Part shown: one piece after another, positions 41,332 to 52,048 of the stretch
Layout: the number at the start of each line of letters is the position of its first letter
Position numbering within the stretch: position 1 is the stretch's first letter
DNA from: Rhodothermales bacterium
Lineage (GTDB): Bacteria > Bacteroidota > Rhodothermia > Rhodothermales > JANQRZ01
DNA: 64,000 nucleotides
Direction of reading: 5' to 3'
NCBI GenBank assembly: GCA_039944855.1
Contig: JBDUXZ010000016.1
Coordinates: 117,804 to 181,803, forward strand
Translations under genes and position numbers: made by a program
Notes under the pieces: model-generated
The model's input: only the letters and a program-made list of their open reading frames with translations
Database searches by the model: none
What the model was told of the DNA's origin: nothing

Positions 41332-43242
41332 ATGAACTTCTTCGAGCAGCAGGAGCAGGCGAAGCGCCGGACGGGGTGGCTCGTGGCCCTCTTCGCGATC
41401 GCCGTGGCGCTGATCGTCGCGACGGTCTACTTCGCGGCCGTCCTCGCGCTCCGCGGGCCCGACGCCGCGACGATGCCGGCCACCTTCGACTGGTGGGAGC
41501 CGGGGCTGCTCGCGCTCGTCGCCGCCGGCGTGCTCGCGACGGTGGGGGTCGCGAGCGGCGTGCGGACGCTCATGCTCCGCAGCGGCGGCCCGGCCGTCGC
41601 CGAGATGATGGGCGGGCGCGTGGTGTCGCCGGAGACCTCAGACCCCGACGAGCGGCGGCTCCACAACGTTGTCGAGGAGATGGCGCTGGCGTCGGGCGTG
41701 CCAGTACCGGTCGTCTACGTCCTCCCGGACGAGCCGGCCATCAACGCCTTCGCCGCCGGCTACTCCATCGACGACGCCGTCGTGGCCGTCACCGACGGCG
41801 CGCTCCACGCCCTCACGCGGGATGAACTGCAGGGCGTCATCGCGCACGAGTTCAGCCACCTGCTCAACCGCGACAGCCGGCTCAACATTCGGCTGACCGG
41901 GCTGATCTTTGGCATTCTCGCGCTCGGGATCGCGGGGCGGCTGCTGCTGCGGAGCAGCTTCTATGCCCGTGGAGGGAAGAAGAATCAGGGGGCCCTCGTG
42001 ATGCTCGCCGTCGGGCTCGCGCTGTTCCTGGCCGGGTACCTCGGCGTCGTCTTCGGGCGGATCATCCGCGCCGCCGTGTCGCGCCAGCGCGAGGTGCTTG
42101 CCGACGCCGCCGCCGTCCAGTTCACGCGCAACCCGGTCGGGCTAGCCGGCGCGCTTAAAAAGATTGGGGCCGCCGGTTCGACGATCCAGAACGGGTCGGC
42201 CGAGGAGATCAGCCACTTCTTCTTCGCGAACGGGATGCGGCGCGGCCTCGTGGGAAGATTGTGGGCGACGCACCCGCCGCTCACCGAGCGCATCCGCCGG
42301 CTCGACCCTTCGTTCGAGGGGGACTTCAGCGCGTACGAGGCCTCGACCGAGCGCTCGGCGGCGGACGAGGAGCGCGCGCTCGGGCTCGCCCCCGCGGTGC
42401 CTGCCGGCCCTCCGCCCGTCGAGCGCGGGAGCGCGCCGCCGCCGGTGCAGACAGACCGAAGCCCGTCGCCGGCCGTCGGCGCCGCCGTGCTCGACGAGAT
42501 CCCGGCCGCGCTGCGCGAAGCGGTGGGCTCGACATTCAGCGCGGTCGCGACGGTCTACGCGCTGATGCTCGACCCGGAGCCAGCGATCCGCGCGCAACAA
42601 GAGGAGATCCTGACCGAGGCGCTCGCACCGCCGCTCCGTGCCGAAGTGCTGCGCCTGCAGCCGCTTGTGGCGGGGCTCTCGCCCGAAGCGCGGCTGCCGC
42701 TCGTCGACGTGGCCGCGCCCGTGCTCCGCCAGCTCTCGGCCCCGCAGGCACGGACATTCTCCCGCGTGCTCGCCGCCCTCGCTCGCATCGACGGCCAGCT
42801 TTCCATCTTCGAATTCGCCCTCGAAACGATCGTGCAGCACCGGCTCGCCGCCCTCCTCGGCACGGCGCGCTCGCGGACGAACGCCGGGGTCGAGGACGTG
42901 ATCTCGGACGCCATCGTGCTGCTCTCGGCCCTCGCCCACGTCGGCACGCCGACGACGGCGGAGATGCAGGCCGCCTTCCGCGCCGGCCTGAGCGCGCTTA
43001 CCGCCTCGGACTACCGACCGGTGGCGTGCACGGCCAAAGACCTCGACGGCGTGCTGGACCGGATCGGGGCGGCCGGGCTCGTCGCGCGCACGCAAGTCGT
43101 GGCGGCGTGCGTGCAGACCGTGCTCCACGACCGCGCCGTGACGCAGGAAGAAGGGCAGCTCCTGCGGGCCGTCGCGATCGCGCTCGAAGCCCCGCTCCCG
43201 CCCTTCCTTCCAAAGCTCGACGCCCTCTCCCTCGCGCGATAA
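41332..43242 (+). CDS. M48-family membrane metallopeptidase (HtpX-like) with extended C-terminal domain
   Basis: A 636-residue peptidase. Two N-terminal membrane helices (about 16-36 and 56-75) precede a peptidase domain with HEFSHLLNRDSRLN (HExxH, His172 and His176) and, further on, the third ligand region. Two more helices lie near 195-260, and the autocleavage-like QREVLADAAAVQFTRNPVGLAGALKKI follows. The domain then ends at THPPLTERIRRLDPSFEG. The last 300 residues are extra: a Pro/Ala linker with many charged residues and a helical region of unknown role, making it about twice the usual HtpX length. It is paired with lemA upstream. Confidence 0.92.
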   Translation: MNFFEQQEQAKRRTGWLVALFAIAVALIVATVYFAAVLALRGPDAATMPATFDWWEPGLLALVAAGVLATVGVASGVRTLMLRSGGPAVAEMMGGRVVSPETSDPDERRLHNVVEEMALASGVPVPVVYVLPDEPAINAFAAGYSIDDAVVAVTDGALHALTRDELQGVIAHEFSHLLNRDSRLNIRLTGLIFGILALGIAGRLLLRSSFYARGGKKNQGALVMLAVGLALFLAGYLGVVFGRIIRAAVSRQREVLADAAAVQFTRNPVGLAGALKKIGAAGSTIQNGSAEEISHFFFANGMRRGLVGRLWATHPPLTERIRRLDPSFEGDFSAYEASTERSAADEERALGLAPAVPAGPPPVERGSAPPPVQTDRSPSPAVGAAVLDEIPAALREAVGSTFSAVATVYALMLDPEPAIRAQQEEILTEALAPPLRAEVLRLQPLVAGLSPEARLPLVDVAAPVLRQLSAPQARTFSRVLAALARIDGQLSIFEFALETIVQHRLAALLGTARSRTNAGVEDVISDAIVLLSALAHVGTPTTAEMQAAFRAGLSALTASDYRPVACTAKDLDGVLDRIGAAGLVARTQVVAACVQTVLHDRAVTQEEGQLLRAVAIALEAPLPPFLPKLDALSLAR

Positions 43243-43271
43243 AAAAGGGGCGACCGGTTACCGGTCGCCCC
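43241..43271 (-). terminator. Rho-independent terminator for the minus-strand rsbU-like gene (repeat-derived)
   Basis: GGGGCGACCGGT (43247-43258) pairs with ACCGGTCGCCCC (43260-43271) with a one-base centre. On the minus strand it is followed by six T residues (43246-43241). It lies between two convergent genes. Its arms match the dispersed palindrome at 2496, suggesting a repeat copy reused as a terminator. Confidence 0.88.
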
Positions 43272-43297
43272 AGGAGGGACGGGAAAGCGCTGCTGCG

Positions 43298-44476
43298 TCA
43301 GACCGTCGACGAGGCCTCGCGCGGGTCGGGGGCAGGGGAGGCCTCGGCGCCGGCCTCGTCCTCTACGGCCTGCCGTTCGAGCCAGAAGACGAGGATGTCG
43401 TCGCCGAAGCGGGGCTCGATGCTGCGCCGGAGCAGCTCTTTCAGCATGCCGTGCATCGGCTGCGGGGTGCCGCGCGCCTCGGCCGCCGCCGCCGCCACGC
43501 CGATCTCGCCGAACTGCTCGCCGGTCTTCGCGACCTGCTCGATCAGCCCGTCGGTGTAGGCGACGAGGGCGCTGCCGGGAGGGAGCTGGATGCTGCGGTC
43601 CTGGTATTTCTCCGCCGCGTCGAGCCCGAGAATCATGTCCGAGTGCTCGACGACGCCGGTCCGCGTGGGGGTGACGAGGATGGGGCGGCAGTGCCCGGCG
43701 TTGGCGTAGGTGACGGTGTTCGTGGCGGGCTCCCAGCGCATGATGAGGAGGGAGGCGAACGTCTCCTCCAGCACCTCGTCCCGGATGAGCATCTCGTTGA
43801 CGCGGCGGAGCAGGGCGGCGGGGGAGTCCGTCTGCTCCAGCATGGCGTGGACCGTGGAGCGGATGTACGAGAGGAACGAGAAGGCGTAGAACTTCGCCTG
43901 GAGCCCCTTGCCCATGATGTCGCCCACGGTGAAGAGGTACGAGCCGGGGCGGATCTCCTTCCAGTCGAAGAGGTCGCCGCCGCCGTCCTCCTTCGGCTGG
44001 CTGAAGAAGAGGGCGCGGTAGCCGGGCTCCTTCGGCATCGTCTTCGGCATGAGCCGGTCCGAGAAGTCCCGGCCGATACGGGCGTTGAGCTTGTTCTGGT
44101 AGACCTCGGCCCGCTCGAGGATGCGCTCGATCCGCGTCAGGAGGAAGTCGATGTCGAACGGCTTCGTGATGTAGTCGTCCACACCCTGGCCGAGGCCTTT
44201 GGAGCGGCTCGGGTCGTCGGTCTTCGCGGTGAGGAAGATGAAGGGGATCGTCCGCGTGCGCTCGTCCTGCCGGAGCACGGCGAGGAGGGCGAACCCGTCC
44301 ATCCGGGGCATCATGATGTCGGAGACGATGAGGTCCGGGATGGCCTCTTCCACCATCTCGACGGCCTCCTCCCCGTGCTGAGCAGCCCGCACGTCGTAGT
44401 GCTTGCCGAGCCGGTACTCCAGGAGGCGCCGGAGCGTGTGGTTGTCTTCGACGATTAGAACGGAATGTCGAGCCAT
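43298..44476 (-). CDS. Response regulator with PP2C phosphatase output (RsbU-type)
   Basis: A 392-residue protein. The receiver domain (1-125) has the phospho-acceptor Asp in DLIVSDIMMPRMDGFALL, the Thr in FIFLTAKTDD and the Lys in DDYITKPFD. A short linker helix leads to a SpoIIE/RsbU-type PP2C domain (about 165-370), with VGDIMGKGLQAKFYAF, MRWEPATNTVTYANAGHCRPIL, ALVAYTDGLIEQ and FGDDILVFWL. It probably dephosphorylates the STAS protein encoded two genes upstream. The C-terminal tail is disordered. The ATG overlaps the preceding anti-sigma-factor gene by 22 bases, showing coupling. Confidence 0.9.
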   Translation of the reverse strand: MARHSVLIVEDNHTLRRLLEYRLGKHYDVRAAQHGEEAVEMVEEAIPDLIVSDIMMPRMDGFALLAVLRQDERTRTIPFIFLTAKTDDPSRSKGLGQGVDDYITKPFDIDFLLTRIERILERAEVYQNKLNARIGRDFSDRLMPKTMPKEPGYRALFFSQPKEDGGGDLFDWKEIRPGSYLFTVGDIMGKGLQAKFYAFSFLSYIRSTVHAMLEQTDSPAALLRRVNEMLIRDEVLEETFASLLIMRWEPATNTVTYANAGHCRPILVTPTRTGVVEHSDMILGLDAAEKYQDRSIQLPPGSALVAYTDGLIEQVAKTGEQFGEIGVAAAAAEARGTPQPMHGMLKELLRRSIEPRFGDDILVFWLERQAVEDEAGAEASPAPDPREASSTV

Positions 44477-44928
44477 GGCTTTCTAAGGGCGGAAATCGAG
44501 AATTCGAGGCGGTAGCGCTGCCTGCCCGCCTGCGCATCCACCATGGCCTGGTGGTAGCGGAGGTCTTCGGTACAGGCGATCATCATCAAGAGGCCGCGCC
44601 CGCGGTCGGGGGGGACGGGCGCTTCCACCGACTCCCGTTGCTCAACGAGTTGGAGGTCGAAGTCGAACCCCAAGGAGTTGTCCTCGATCACGCAGTGAAC
44701 CCGCTGCTCGCCCGGCTGGATCGCGACTTGGATCAGCGGGGACTGATCGCCGAAGTCGGCGTGCTGGACGAGGTTCGCTACCCACTCGTGCACGGCGAGC
44801 TTCATCACCTGCACGCTGAACTCGTCCAGCGGCAGGAGCGCGGCCTCGCTGTGCTCCCACTCCTCGAAGAGCCCGTGGAGTTCATCGACCACGGTGCCGA
44901 GGTTCCGAAACTGGATCGGTTTGGGCAT
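44455..44928 (-). CDS. Anti-sigma factor serine kinase-like protein (RsbW/SpoIIAB family)
   Basis: A 157-residue GHKL ATPase domain protein. The N-box is MKLAVHEWVANLVQHADFGD, G1 is IEDNSLGFDFDL, and the G2 segment is GRGLLMMIACTEDLRY. In the known pathway it binds a sigma factor and phosphorylates the STAS antagonist. It sits between the STAS gene and the phosphatase gene on the same strand. The start at MPKPIQFRN is used rather than the longer frame. No sigma factor gene lies alongside, so the partner is elsewhere or this is a variant controlling something other than sigma. Confidence 0.87.
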   Translation of the reverse strand: MPKPIQFRNLGTVVDELHGLFEEWEHSEAALLPLDEFSVQVMKLAVHEWVANLVQHADFGDQSPLIQVAIQPGEQRVHCVIEDNSLGFDFDLQLVEQRESVEAPVPPDRGRGLLMMIACTEDLRYHQAMVDAQAGRQRYRLEFSISALRKPWLDIPF

Positions 44929-44956
44929 GGGTTCGGGACGTACGCCGGGGGGAGGG

Positions 44957-45334
44957 TTACGCAGCACCGGCTCGGCTTCCGTTAGAGGCAGATCGGGAGA
45001 GGAGTTGCTCGTGGGCGGCCGTGACCGACGGGTACTGCCGGAAGACCTTGTACGTCCGCGTCAACTGGACGACGACTTGCACCGGACGGCTGACGGCGGC
45101 GAAGACCACCTGGCCTCCGAGCGGGGTGATCTGGCGGTAGAGCGAGAAGATAGCCCCGAGCCCTGTGGAGTCCAGGATCCCCGTGCCGGAGAAGTCGAGC
45201 ACGAAGTTGCGGACCCCCTCTTGGATGCGGTTCTGGCAGGCAGTTTTGAAGTCGGCTGCATTGCGGAAGTCTAGGGCTTTCCCGATGCAGACCACGGCGA
45301 TGTCGGCCGTGACGTTTTGTATGGTAATGCTCAT
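44957..45334 (-). CDS. STAS-domain anti-sigma factor antagonist (RsbV-like)
   Basis: A 125-residue STAS protein with the phosphorylatable Ser in VLDFSGTGILDSTGLGAIF (the D-S-T-G-L-G motif). It is first in the three-gene minus-strand module, with the kinase gene 28 bases downstream and the phosphatase after it. In the known scheme, unphosphorylated STAS protein binds the kinase and frees the target. The start MSITIQNVT is chosen; an in-frame ATG 24 bases upstream is possible. The divergent promoter region (45335-45689) contains TATAAT on this strand at 45455-45460. Confidence 0.88.
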   Translation of the reverse strand: MSITIQNVTADIAVVCIGKALDFRNAADFKTACQNRIQEGVRNFVLDFSGTGILDSTGLGAIFSLYRQITPLGGQVVFAAVSRPVQVVVQLTRTYKVFRQYPSVTAAHEQLLSRSASNGSRAGAA

Positions 45335-45689
45335 GATGGTATCGACAGTTGAAACCACGATTGGCGGCGGGCGCGCACGCCGTGTCGTGATTTCAGCGTC
45401 TAATATCGTACCAGTCGTTTTGTTGGGGGGAGGGCGCCGTCGTGCGGCCGCGACATTATACGCATCATAAACGGCCGCGAGAGAACGTGGCGGGATTCCG
45501 AGACCGAGGGCGATGATCCGGGCGGCTTGAGCCCGGATCGGTACGATTGTGAAGAGCCGGCGGCTTGGGCTGAGGGGGCGGCGGGCGACGGTATCCTCGT
45601 AACACGATTCATTCGTTTCGAAACGTTGGGGAACGGAGGCCGCCGGCTGCGCCCCGTATCTTGATGCTCTCCCGCTTCTGCTTCCACTC
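45335..45689. other. 355-base divergent promoter region, rsbV-like / lptC
   Basis: No gene. On the minus strand TATAAT (45460-45455) lies about 120 bases before the STAS gene with no clear -35. On the plus strand TATCTT (45657-45662) lies 27 bases before the lptC start. No structured RNA was recognised. Confidence 0.5.
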
Positions 45690-46301
45690 GTGCCCTCCTC
45701 CTCTCATATCACCGGTCCCGCCGCGTGCGACTCCGCGCGCATAAAGGCCCTGCTGGTCCTCGGCGTGCTCGCTGCCGTGCTGCTCGCGGGGTGCTCGCGG
45801 CGGGGCGACGTGATCCCCTCCGACGTGGCCTCGGAAGACCTCCCCGATCAGGAGACGTGGGATGTCGCGCTCTCGCTCTCGATGGACGGCCGCCCCCGCG
45901 CCCTCGTCCGTGCCCCGTACCTCGCCCGTTTCGAGCGGGCCGATAGCACGTTCGCCCGCTTCGGCCCCGCTTCACTCGGCGACACTGCCCGCGTCAACGT
46001 GCAGGTCTACGACGACGCCGGACTCCCGACGGCCACCGTCGAGTCCGACCGGCTCGTCTACTTCGATGAGGAGCGGCGCTTCCTCGCCGAGGGCCGCGTC
46101 GTCGTGCGGACGGAGACGGGGAAGACGCTCCGTAGCGAGGCGCTCACGTGGGACGAGGCCGACGCCAGCCTCCGCACCGACGGCTTCGTGCAGATCGTCA
46201 CGCCGGAGGAGCGGCTGCAGGGCTACCGCCTCGTGGCCGACGAGGACTTGGAAACGTACTCGCTCGCCCGCATCACGGGGCAAGTGACGGTGCGGGAATG
46301 A
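45690..46301 (+). CDS. lptC: LPS export system protein LptC
   Basis: A 203-residue lipoprotein-like LptC, which passes lipopolysaccharide from the inner-membrane exporter to LptA. It opens at GTG; a hydrophobic segment (IKALLVLGVLAAVLLAGC) ends in a lipobox-like LLAGC. The body follows the LptC beta-jellyroll: NVQVYDDAGLPTATVESDRLVYFDEERRFLAEGRVVVRTETGKTLRSEALTWDEADASLRTDGFVQIVTPEERLQGYRLVADEDLETYSLARITGQVTV. The stop overlaps the ATG of the OstA-like gene by four bases (ATGA). Confidence 0.86.
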   Translation: MPSSSHITGPAACDSARIKALLVLGVLAAVLLAGCSRRGDVIPSDVASEDLPDQETWDVALSLSMDGRPRALVRAPYLARFERADSTFARFGPASLGDTARVNVQVYDDAGLPTATVESDRLVYFDEERRFLAEGRVVVRTETGKTLRSEALTWDEADASLRTDGFVQIVTPEERLQGYRLVADEDLETYSLARITGQVTVRE

Positions 46302-48040
46302 CTACGCGCCGAGACCGACCCCGGCATCCGTGGGGCGTGGAGTGGACGCCGGTGGGTAGAATACTAACCGCCCTAAGCCTTCTCCTCTTCTTCGCGGAGC
46401 CGTCGCGGGGGCAGGACGCCGAGGCCCGCGTCGTGACGATCGTCAACGCCGACTCTGTGGCGGGCTCCGTCGTGGATGGCGAGCGCGTGCGGACGCTCGT
46501 CGGCCGCGTCCACCTCATCCAGGACTCGACGGATCTCCGCGCCCGCCGGGCCACGCAGTTCCTCGACCGCAGCGAGATCCTCTTCGAGGGCAACGTCGAG
46601 ATCGCCGACGGGACGGACACGCTCAACGCGCGGCAGGTCCGCTATGACAGCAACACGCGCGTCGGCCGGGCCGAAGGCGAGATCCGCCTCGCCGACGCGG
46701 AGGCCGAGCTGTTCTCGAACTCCGTCACCTTCTTCCGCGCTGTCAAGCGTGCCACGTTCGACGAGCCCGTTCGCCTCGTCGAGCGGGCGGGCGATGCCGT
46801 GCTGACGAGCGCGCGCGGCACGTATCTCACCGGCAGCAAGGAGGCGTTCTTCGAGGGCGACGTGCGCCTCGTCGACAGCGTGACGGTGCTGACGAGCGCG
46901 CGCGGGCGCTACGGCACCGAAGACAAACGCGCCGATTTCACCGGCGACGTCCACCTCGTCCACGAGCAGAGCACGCGGCTCGACGCCGACACGCTCACGC
47001 ATTTCCGGGACACGGAGCTCTCCTTCGCGCGCGGCAACGTCGTCGTCGAGCGGTTCGGGGGACGGGACGACGACGCGGACGCGCCGCCGGACACCACGCG
47101 CCGCACGCTCCTCTTCGGCGGGAAGGGCTTCCACGATGAGCGCGCCCGCTTCAGCCGCGTCGAAATCGACCCGCTCCTCGTCCGGCTCGAAACAGACTCG
47201 ACGGCGACGGACACGCTCCTCGTCCGCGCGCAGGTGCTCGAAGCCTCGCAGCCGGACTCGCTCGACGGGCGCGTGCCGCCGCCGGGCGGCCGGTTCCAAC
47301 GGCTCACCGCGCGGCGCGATGTCCGGCTCGTCGGCCCGCAGCTCTCCGCCGTCGCCGACTCCGCCGTGTTCGACCGCGTCGAGTTCGCGGCGGACACCGC
47401 GCGAGCGACGCCTCCGGTCCGAGACCACGTCTGGCTCTACCGCGACCCCGTCGGCTGGCTTAACGCCCGTGGCTCGTCCGTCGTCACCGAGATCTCCGGC
47501 GACTCGATCCGCGTCGCCGCCCGCGACGAGGCCGTCGACTCCGTCCGCGTCTTCGGTCGCGCCTTCGCTGCCCGTCGCGACTCCACGCTCGACCGGATCG
47601 ACCAGATCCGGGGCCGGCAAATGCTCGCGCTCTTCGCCCGCGACAGCCTCCGGTGGATGCACGTCTGGCCCACCGCCGAAGCGGTGTACTTCCGCGCCGA
47701 CGACGCGGGCGCGCTCGAAGGCGCCGTCCGCTTCTCCGCCGACAGCCTCGCGTTCCGCTTCGACGGCGATGCGCTCCGGCGCGTGCACGGCGTGCGCGGG
47801 GTGCAGGGCACGTACTACGATGTCGATCTCATCCCCGAGCCGCTCCGGCTCGATGGGTTCCGCTACGCACCGGAGCGCCGCCCGACCCGCGCCGGCCTGC
47901 TCGCCGAGAACCCGCTGGCCCGCCGCCGCGCACCGCCTCCACCGCCGTCCGATCTGCCCGCGTCCGCCGAGCCGCCCGATGCGCTGCCTGCCGAAATGAT
48001 CGAGCCGGTCGGGACGGCCGAGGCCGACACCGACACGTAA
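46298..48040 (+). CDS. OstA/LptA-like periplasmic protein of LPS export
   Basis: A 580-residue protein. After a signal peptide ([17 protein letters not shown]) come repeated OstA-type strands: [77 protein letters not shown], and later copies. It is much longer than LptA of Proteobacteria; the second half is a multi-domain extension and the last 50 residues are Pro/Ala-rich. Known Bacteroidota homologues carry lipopolysaccharide across the periplasm. It overlaps lptC upstream and precedes lptB, so the three genes form one unit. Confidence 0.85.
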   Translation: MTTRRDRPRHPWGVEWTPVGRILTALSLLLFFAEPSRGQDAEARVVTIVNADSVAGSVVDGERVRTLVGRVHLIQDSTDLRARRATQFLDRSEILFEGNVEIADGTDTLNARQVRYDSNTRVGRAEGEIRLADAEAELFSNSVTFFRAVKRATFDEPVRLVERAGDAVLTSARGTYLTGSKEAFFEGDVRLVDSVTVLTSARGRYGTEDKRADFTGDVHLVHEQSTRLDADTLTHFRDTELSFARGNVVVERFGGRDDDADAPPDTTRRTLLFGGKGFHDERARFSRVEIDPLLVRLETDSTATDTLLVRAQVLEASQPDSLDGRVPPPGGRFQRLTARRDVRLVGPQLSAVADSAVFDRVEFAADTARATPPVRDHVWLYRDPVGWLNARGSSVVTEISGDSIRVAARDEAVDSVRVFGRAFAARRDSTLDRIDQIRGRQMLALFARDSLRWMHVWPTAEAVYFRADDAGALEGAVRFSADSLAFRFDGDALRRVHGVRGVQGTYYDVDLIPEPLRLDGFRYAPERRPTRAGLLAENPLARRRAPPPPPSDLPASAEPPDALPAEMIEPVGTAEADTDT

Positions 48041-48075
48041 CTTCCCGTCTTTCCACCCCCTCCGCCCCTTCACTC

Positions 48076-48837
48076 TTGGACGCTTCCACCGATACGCCGC
48101 TCGTCCTCCGCGCCGAAGGCCTGACGAAGCGCTACCGCAAGCGGACCGTCGTGGACGACGTCGCGCTGAGCGTGACGCAGGGCGAGGTCGTCGGCCTGCT
48201 CGGGCCGAACGGGGCGGGAAAGACGACGACGTTTTACATGGTCGTTGGGATGGTGCGGCCGGACGCCGGACGGGTGTGGCTCGGCGACGAAGACATCACG
48301 CGGCTGCCGATGTACCGGCGGGCGCGGCGCGGCATCGGCTACCTCGCGCAGGAGGCATCGATCTTCCGCAACCTCACGGTCGAAGAAAACATCGCAGCCG
48401 TGCTCGAATTCCAGCCGCTCTCGAAGGAGGAGCGGCGCGCGCGCGTCGAAGAGCTCCTCGGCGAGTTCGGGCTCGGGAAGGTGCGGGACTCGAAGGGCTA
48501 CGTCCTCTCCGGCGGTGAGCGGCGCCGCACTGAGATCGCCCGCGCCCTCGCCACCCGGCCCCGATTCATCCTGCTCGACGAGCCCTTCGCCGGCATCGAC
48601 CCGATCGCGGTAGAGGACATCCAGCACGTCGTCGCGGGCTTGCAGACGCGCGGGATCGGCGTGCTCATCACGGACCACAACGTCCACGAGACGCTCGCCA
48701 TCACGGACCGGGCGTACCTCCTCTACGAGGGGCACATCTTCAAGCAGGGCACGGCCGAGGAACTCGCTGACGATCCCGAGGTCCGCCGCCGCTACCTCGG
48801 CGAGCAGTTCACGTTGGAGCGCTACCAGCGTTCGTGA
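48076..48837 (+). CDS. lptB: LPS export ABC transporter ATP-binding protein LptB
   Basis: A 253-residue ABC ATPase that drives lipopolysaccharide extraction with LptFG. Walker A is GPNGAGKTT, the Q-loop AQEASIFRN, the signature [15 protein letters not shown], Walker [13 protein letters not shown] and the H-loop ITDHNVHET. The family signature ([22 protein letters not shown]) fits LptB. The start appears to be TTG at 48076, since no ATG or GTG fits the N-terminus. lptF and lptG are not in the window. Confidence 0.95.
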   Translation: MDASTDTPLVLRAEGLTKRYRKRTVVDDVALSVTQGEVVGLLGPNGAGKTTTFYMVVGMVRPDAGRVWLGDEDITRLPMYRRARRGIGYLAQEASIFRNLTVEENIAAVLEFQPLSKEERRARVEELLGEFGLGKVRDSKGYVLSGGERRRTEIARALATRPRFILLDEPFAGIDPIAVEDIQHVVAGLQTRGIGVLITDHNVHETLAITDRAYLLYEGHIFKQGTAEELADDPEVRRRYLGEQFTLERYQRS

Positions 48838-49003
48838 CCGAGCGCGAGCGAGGCGGGTGGCGATGGAGAGCGGGCGAATTCCTGCCGTCGCCCCGGGTGA
48901 GCGGAAGGGGAGGGCGGCCCGGAAAGAACCCCGCCCGAATCGTGGCGTACCTTCTCGCGCTGATTCTCCCCCCTAATTCCGCCGCCTGAGGCGCACCCTC
49001 CGT

Positions 49004-50041
49004 ATGGTTGTCGTCATGCACGAGCGGGCCGACGAGGCCCAAGTCGAATCCGTCATCGAACGCCTCAACGGGTACGGGTTCGACGTGCACCGGTCCAGCG
49101 GCGTACGGCAGATCGTGCTCGGCGCCGTCGGCGTGCAGCCGGACTTCGACGTGCGCCACATCAAGGTGCTCGACGGCGTGGCCGACGTGTACCGGATCAC
49201 GAGCCCGTACAAGTTCGCCAGCCGGACGTGGCGTGACGAGGACACGATGATCGACATCAAAGGCGTGAAGGTCGGGGGCAACGAGGTGCTGATGATGGCC
49301 GGGCCGTGCTCGGTCGAGAGCGAGGAGCAACTCGACGCGGCGGCGGCGGCGGTGGCCTCGGCCGGTGCGACGTTCCTGCGCGGCGGTGCCTTCAAGCCGC
49401 GGAGTTCGCCGTATTCCTTCCAGGGATTGGGCGAGGAAGGGCTGAAGCTGCTCCGCGCCGCCGGCGACCGCTACGACCTCCGCGTCATCACCGAAGTCAT
49501 GACGCCCGAGCACGTCGACCTCATCGGGCAGTACACCGACGTGTTCCAGATCGGCGCGCGGAACATGCAGAACTTCGACCTCCTCCGCGCCGTCGGCCGG
49601 ACCGAGACGCCGGTCTTCCTCAAGCGCGGCCTCTCCGCGACGATCGAGGAATTGCTGATGAGCGCCGAGTACGTGATGGCGAGCGGGAACCCCCACGTCA
49701 TCCTCTGCGAGCGCGGCATCCGCACGTTCGAGACCTCGACGCGCAACACGCTGGATCTCTCGGCGGTGCCTGTCGTCAAAAAGCGAAGCCACCTGCCCAT
49801 CTTCGTGGACCCGAGCCACGGGGTCGGCATCCGCGACAAGGTGCTGCCGCTCGCGCGGGCGGCCGTCGCCGTAGGAGCCGACGGGCTGATGGTGGAGGTC
49901 CACCCGGACCCGCCACGCGCCCTCTCCGACGGCCCGCAGTCCCTCTTCTTCGATCAGTTCGTCGACCTGATGCAGCAGGTCCGGCTCGTCGCCGAGGCCA
50001 TTGGCCGCTCGGTGCGCGCCCCGCTTGAAGCGTCTGCCTGA
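49004..50041 (+). CDS. aroF: 3-deoxy-7-phosphoheptulonate synthase (DAHP synthase)
   Basis: A 345-residue type I-beta DAHP synthase, the first step of aromatic amino-acid synthesis from phosphoenolpyruvate and erythrose 4-phosphate. An N-terminal ferredoxin-like regulatory domain (about 1-70, MVVVMHERADEAQVESVIERLNGYGFDVHR) precedes the barrel, with AGPCSVES, RGGAFKPRSSPYSFQGLG, QIGARNMQNFDLL, LKRGLSATIEE and FVDPSHGVG. The regulatory domain suggests feedback inhibition by Phe or Tyr. It stands alone in this window with no other aro genes. Confidence 0.96.
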   Translation: MVVVMHERADEAQVESVIERLNGYGFDVHRSSGVRQIVLGAVGVQPDFDVRHIKVLDGVADVYRITSPYKFASRTWRDEDTMIDIKGVKVGGNEVLMMAGPCSVESEEQLDAAAAAVASAGATFLRGGAFKPRSSPYSFQGLGEEGLKLLRAAGDRYDLRVITEVMTPEHVDLIGQYTDVFQIGARNMQNFDLLRAVGRTETPVFLKRGLSATIEELLMSAEYVMASGNPHVILCERGIRTFETSTRNTLDLSAVPVVKKRSHLPIFVDPSHGVGIRDKVLPLARAAVAVGADGLMVEVHPDPPRALSDGPQSLFFDQFVDLMQQVRLVAEAIGRSVRAPLEASA

Positions 50042-50060
50042 TCCTATTAGTACCCCATCG

Positions 50061-50079
50061 GCCCGTCGGTACGGGCTTT
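50061..50079 (+). terminator. Weak terminator-like hairpin after aroF
   Basis: GCCCGT (50061-50066) pairs with ACGGGC (50071-50076) with a CGGT loop; only TTTG follows. Probably the end of the aroF transcript, but weak. Confidence 0.3.
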
Positions 50080-50138
50080 GCACCCGTCGTGGTGCTGTCC
50101 CTTCTTCGTCTGCTCTCTCTCGATCGTAACGAACTACT

Positions 50139-51974
<1,836 letters not shown>

Positions 51975-51995
51975 CTTCCGTCCGACACCGTTCCC

Positions 51996-52027
51996 ACGTA
52001 GGGACGACGCATGCGTCGTCCCTACGT
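51996..52027. repeat. 32-bp perfect palindrome after glmS, terminator-like
   Basis: The left half ACGTAGGGACGACGCA (51996-52011) is exactly complementary to 52012-52027. Then TCGTTTTATC follows on the plus strand, so it may end glmS transcription. It belongs to the dispersed palindrome family and is closest to the copy at 60353-60380. Confidence 0.88.
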
Positions 52028-52048
52028 TCGTTTTATCTCCCCGCCGCT

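Noticed and set aside
50041..50138. Possible glmS ribozyme/riboswitch upstream of glmS
   Set aside because: The gap is under 100 bases and contains only one small hairpin; the conserved ribozyme core was not found.
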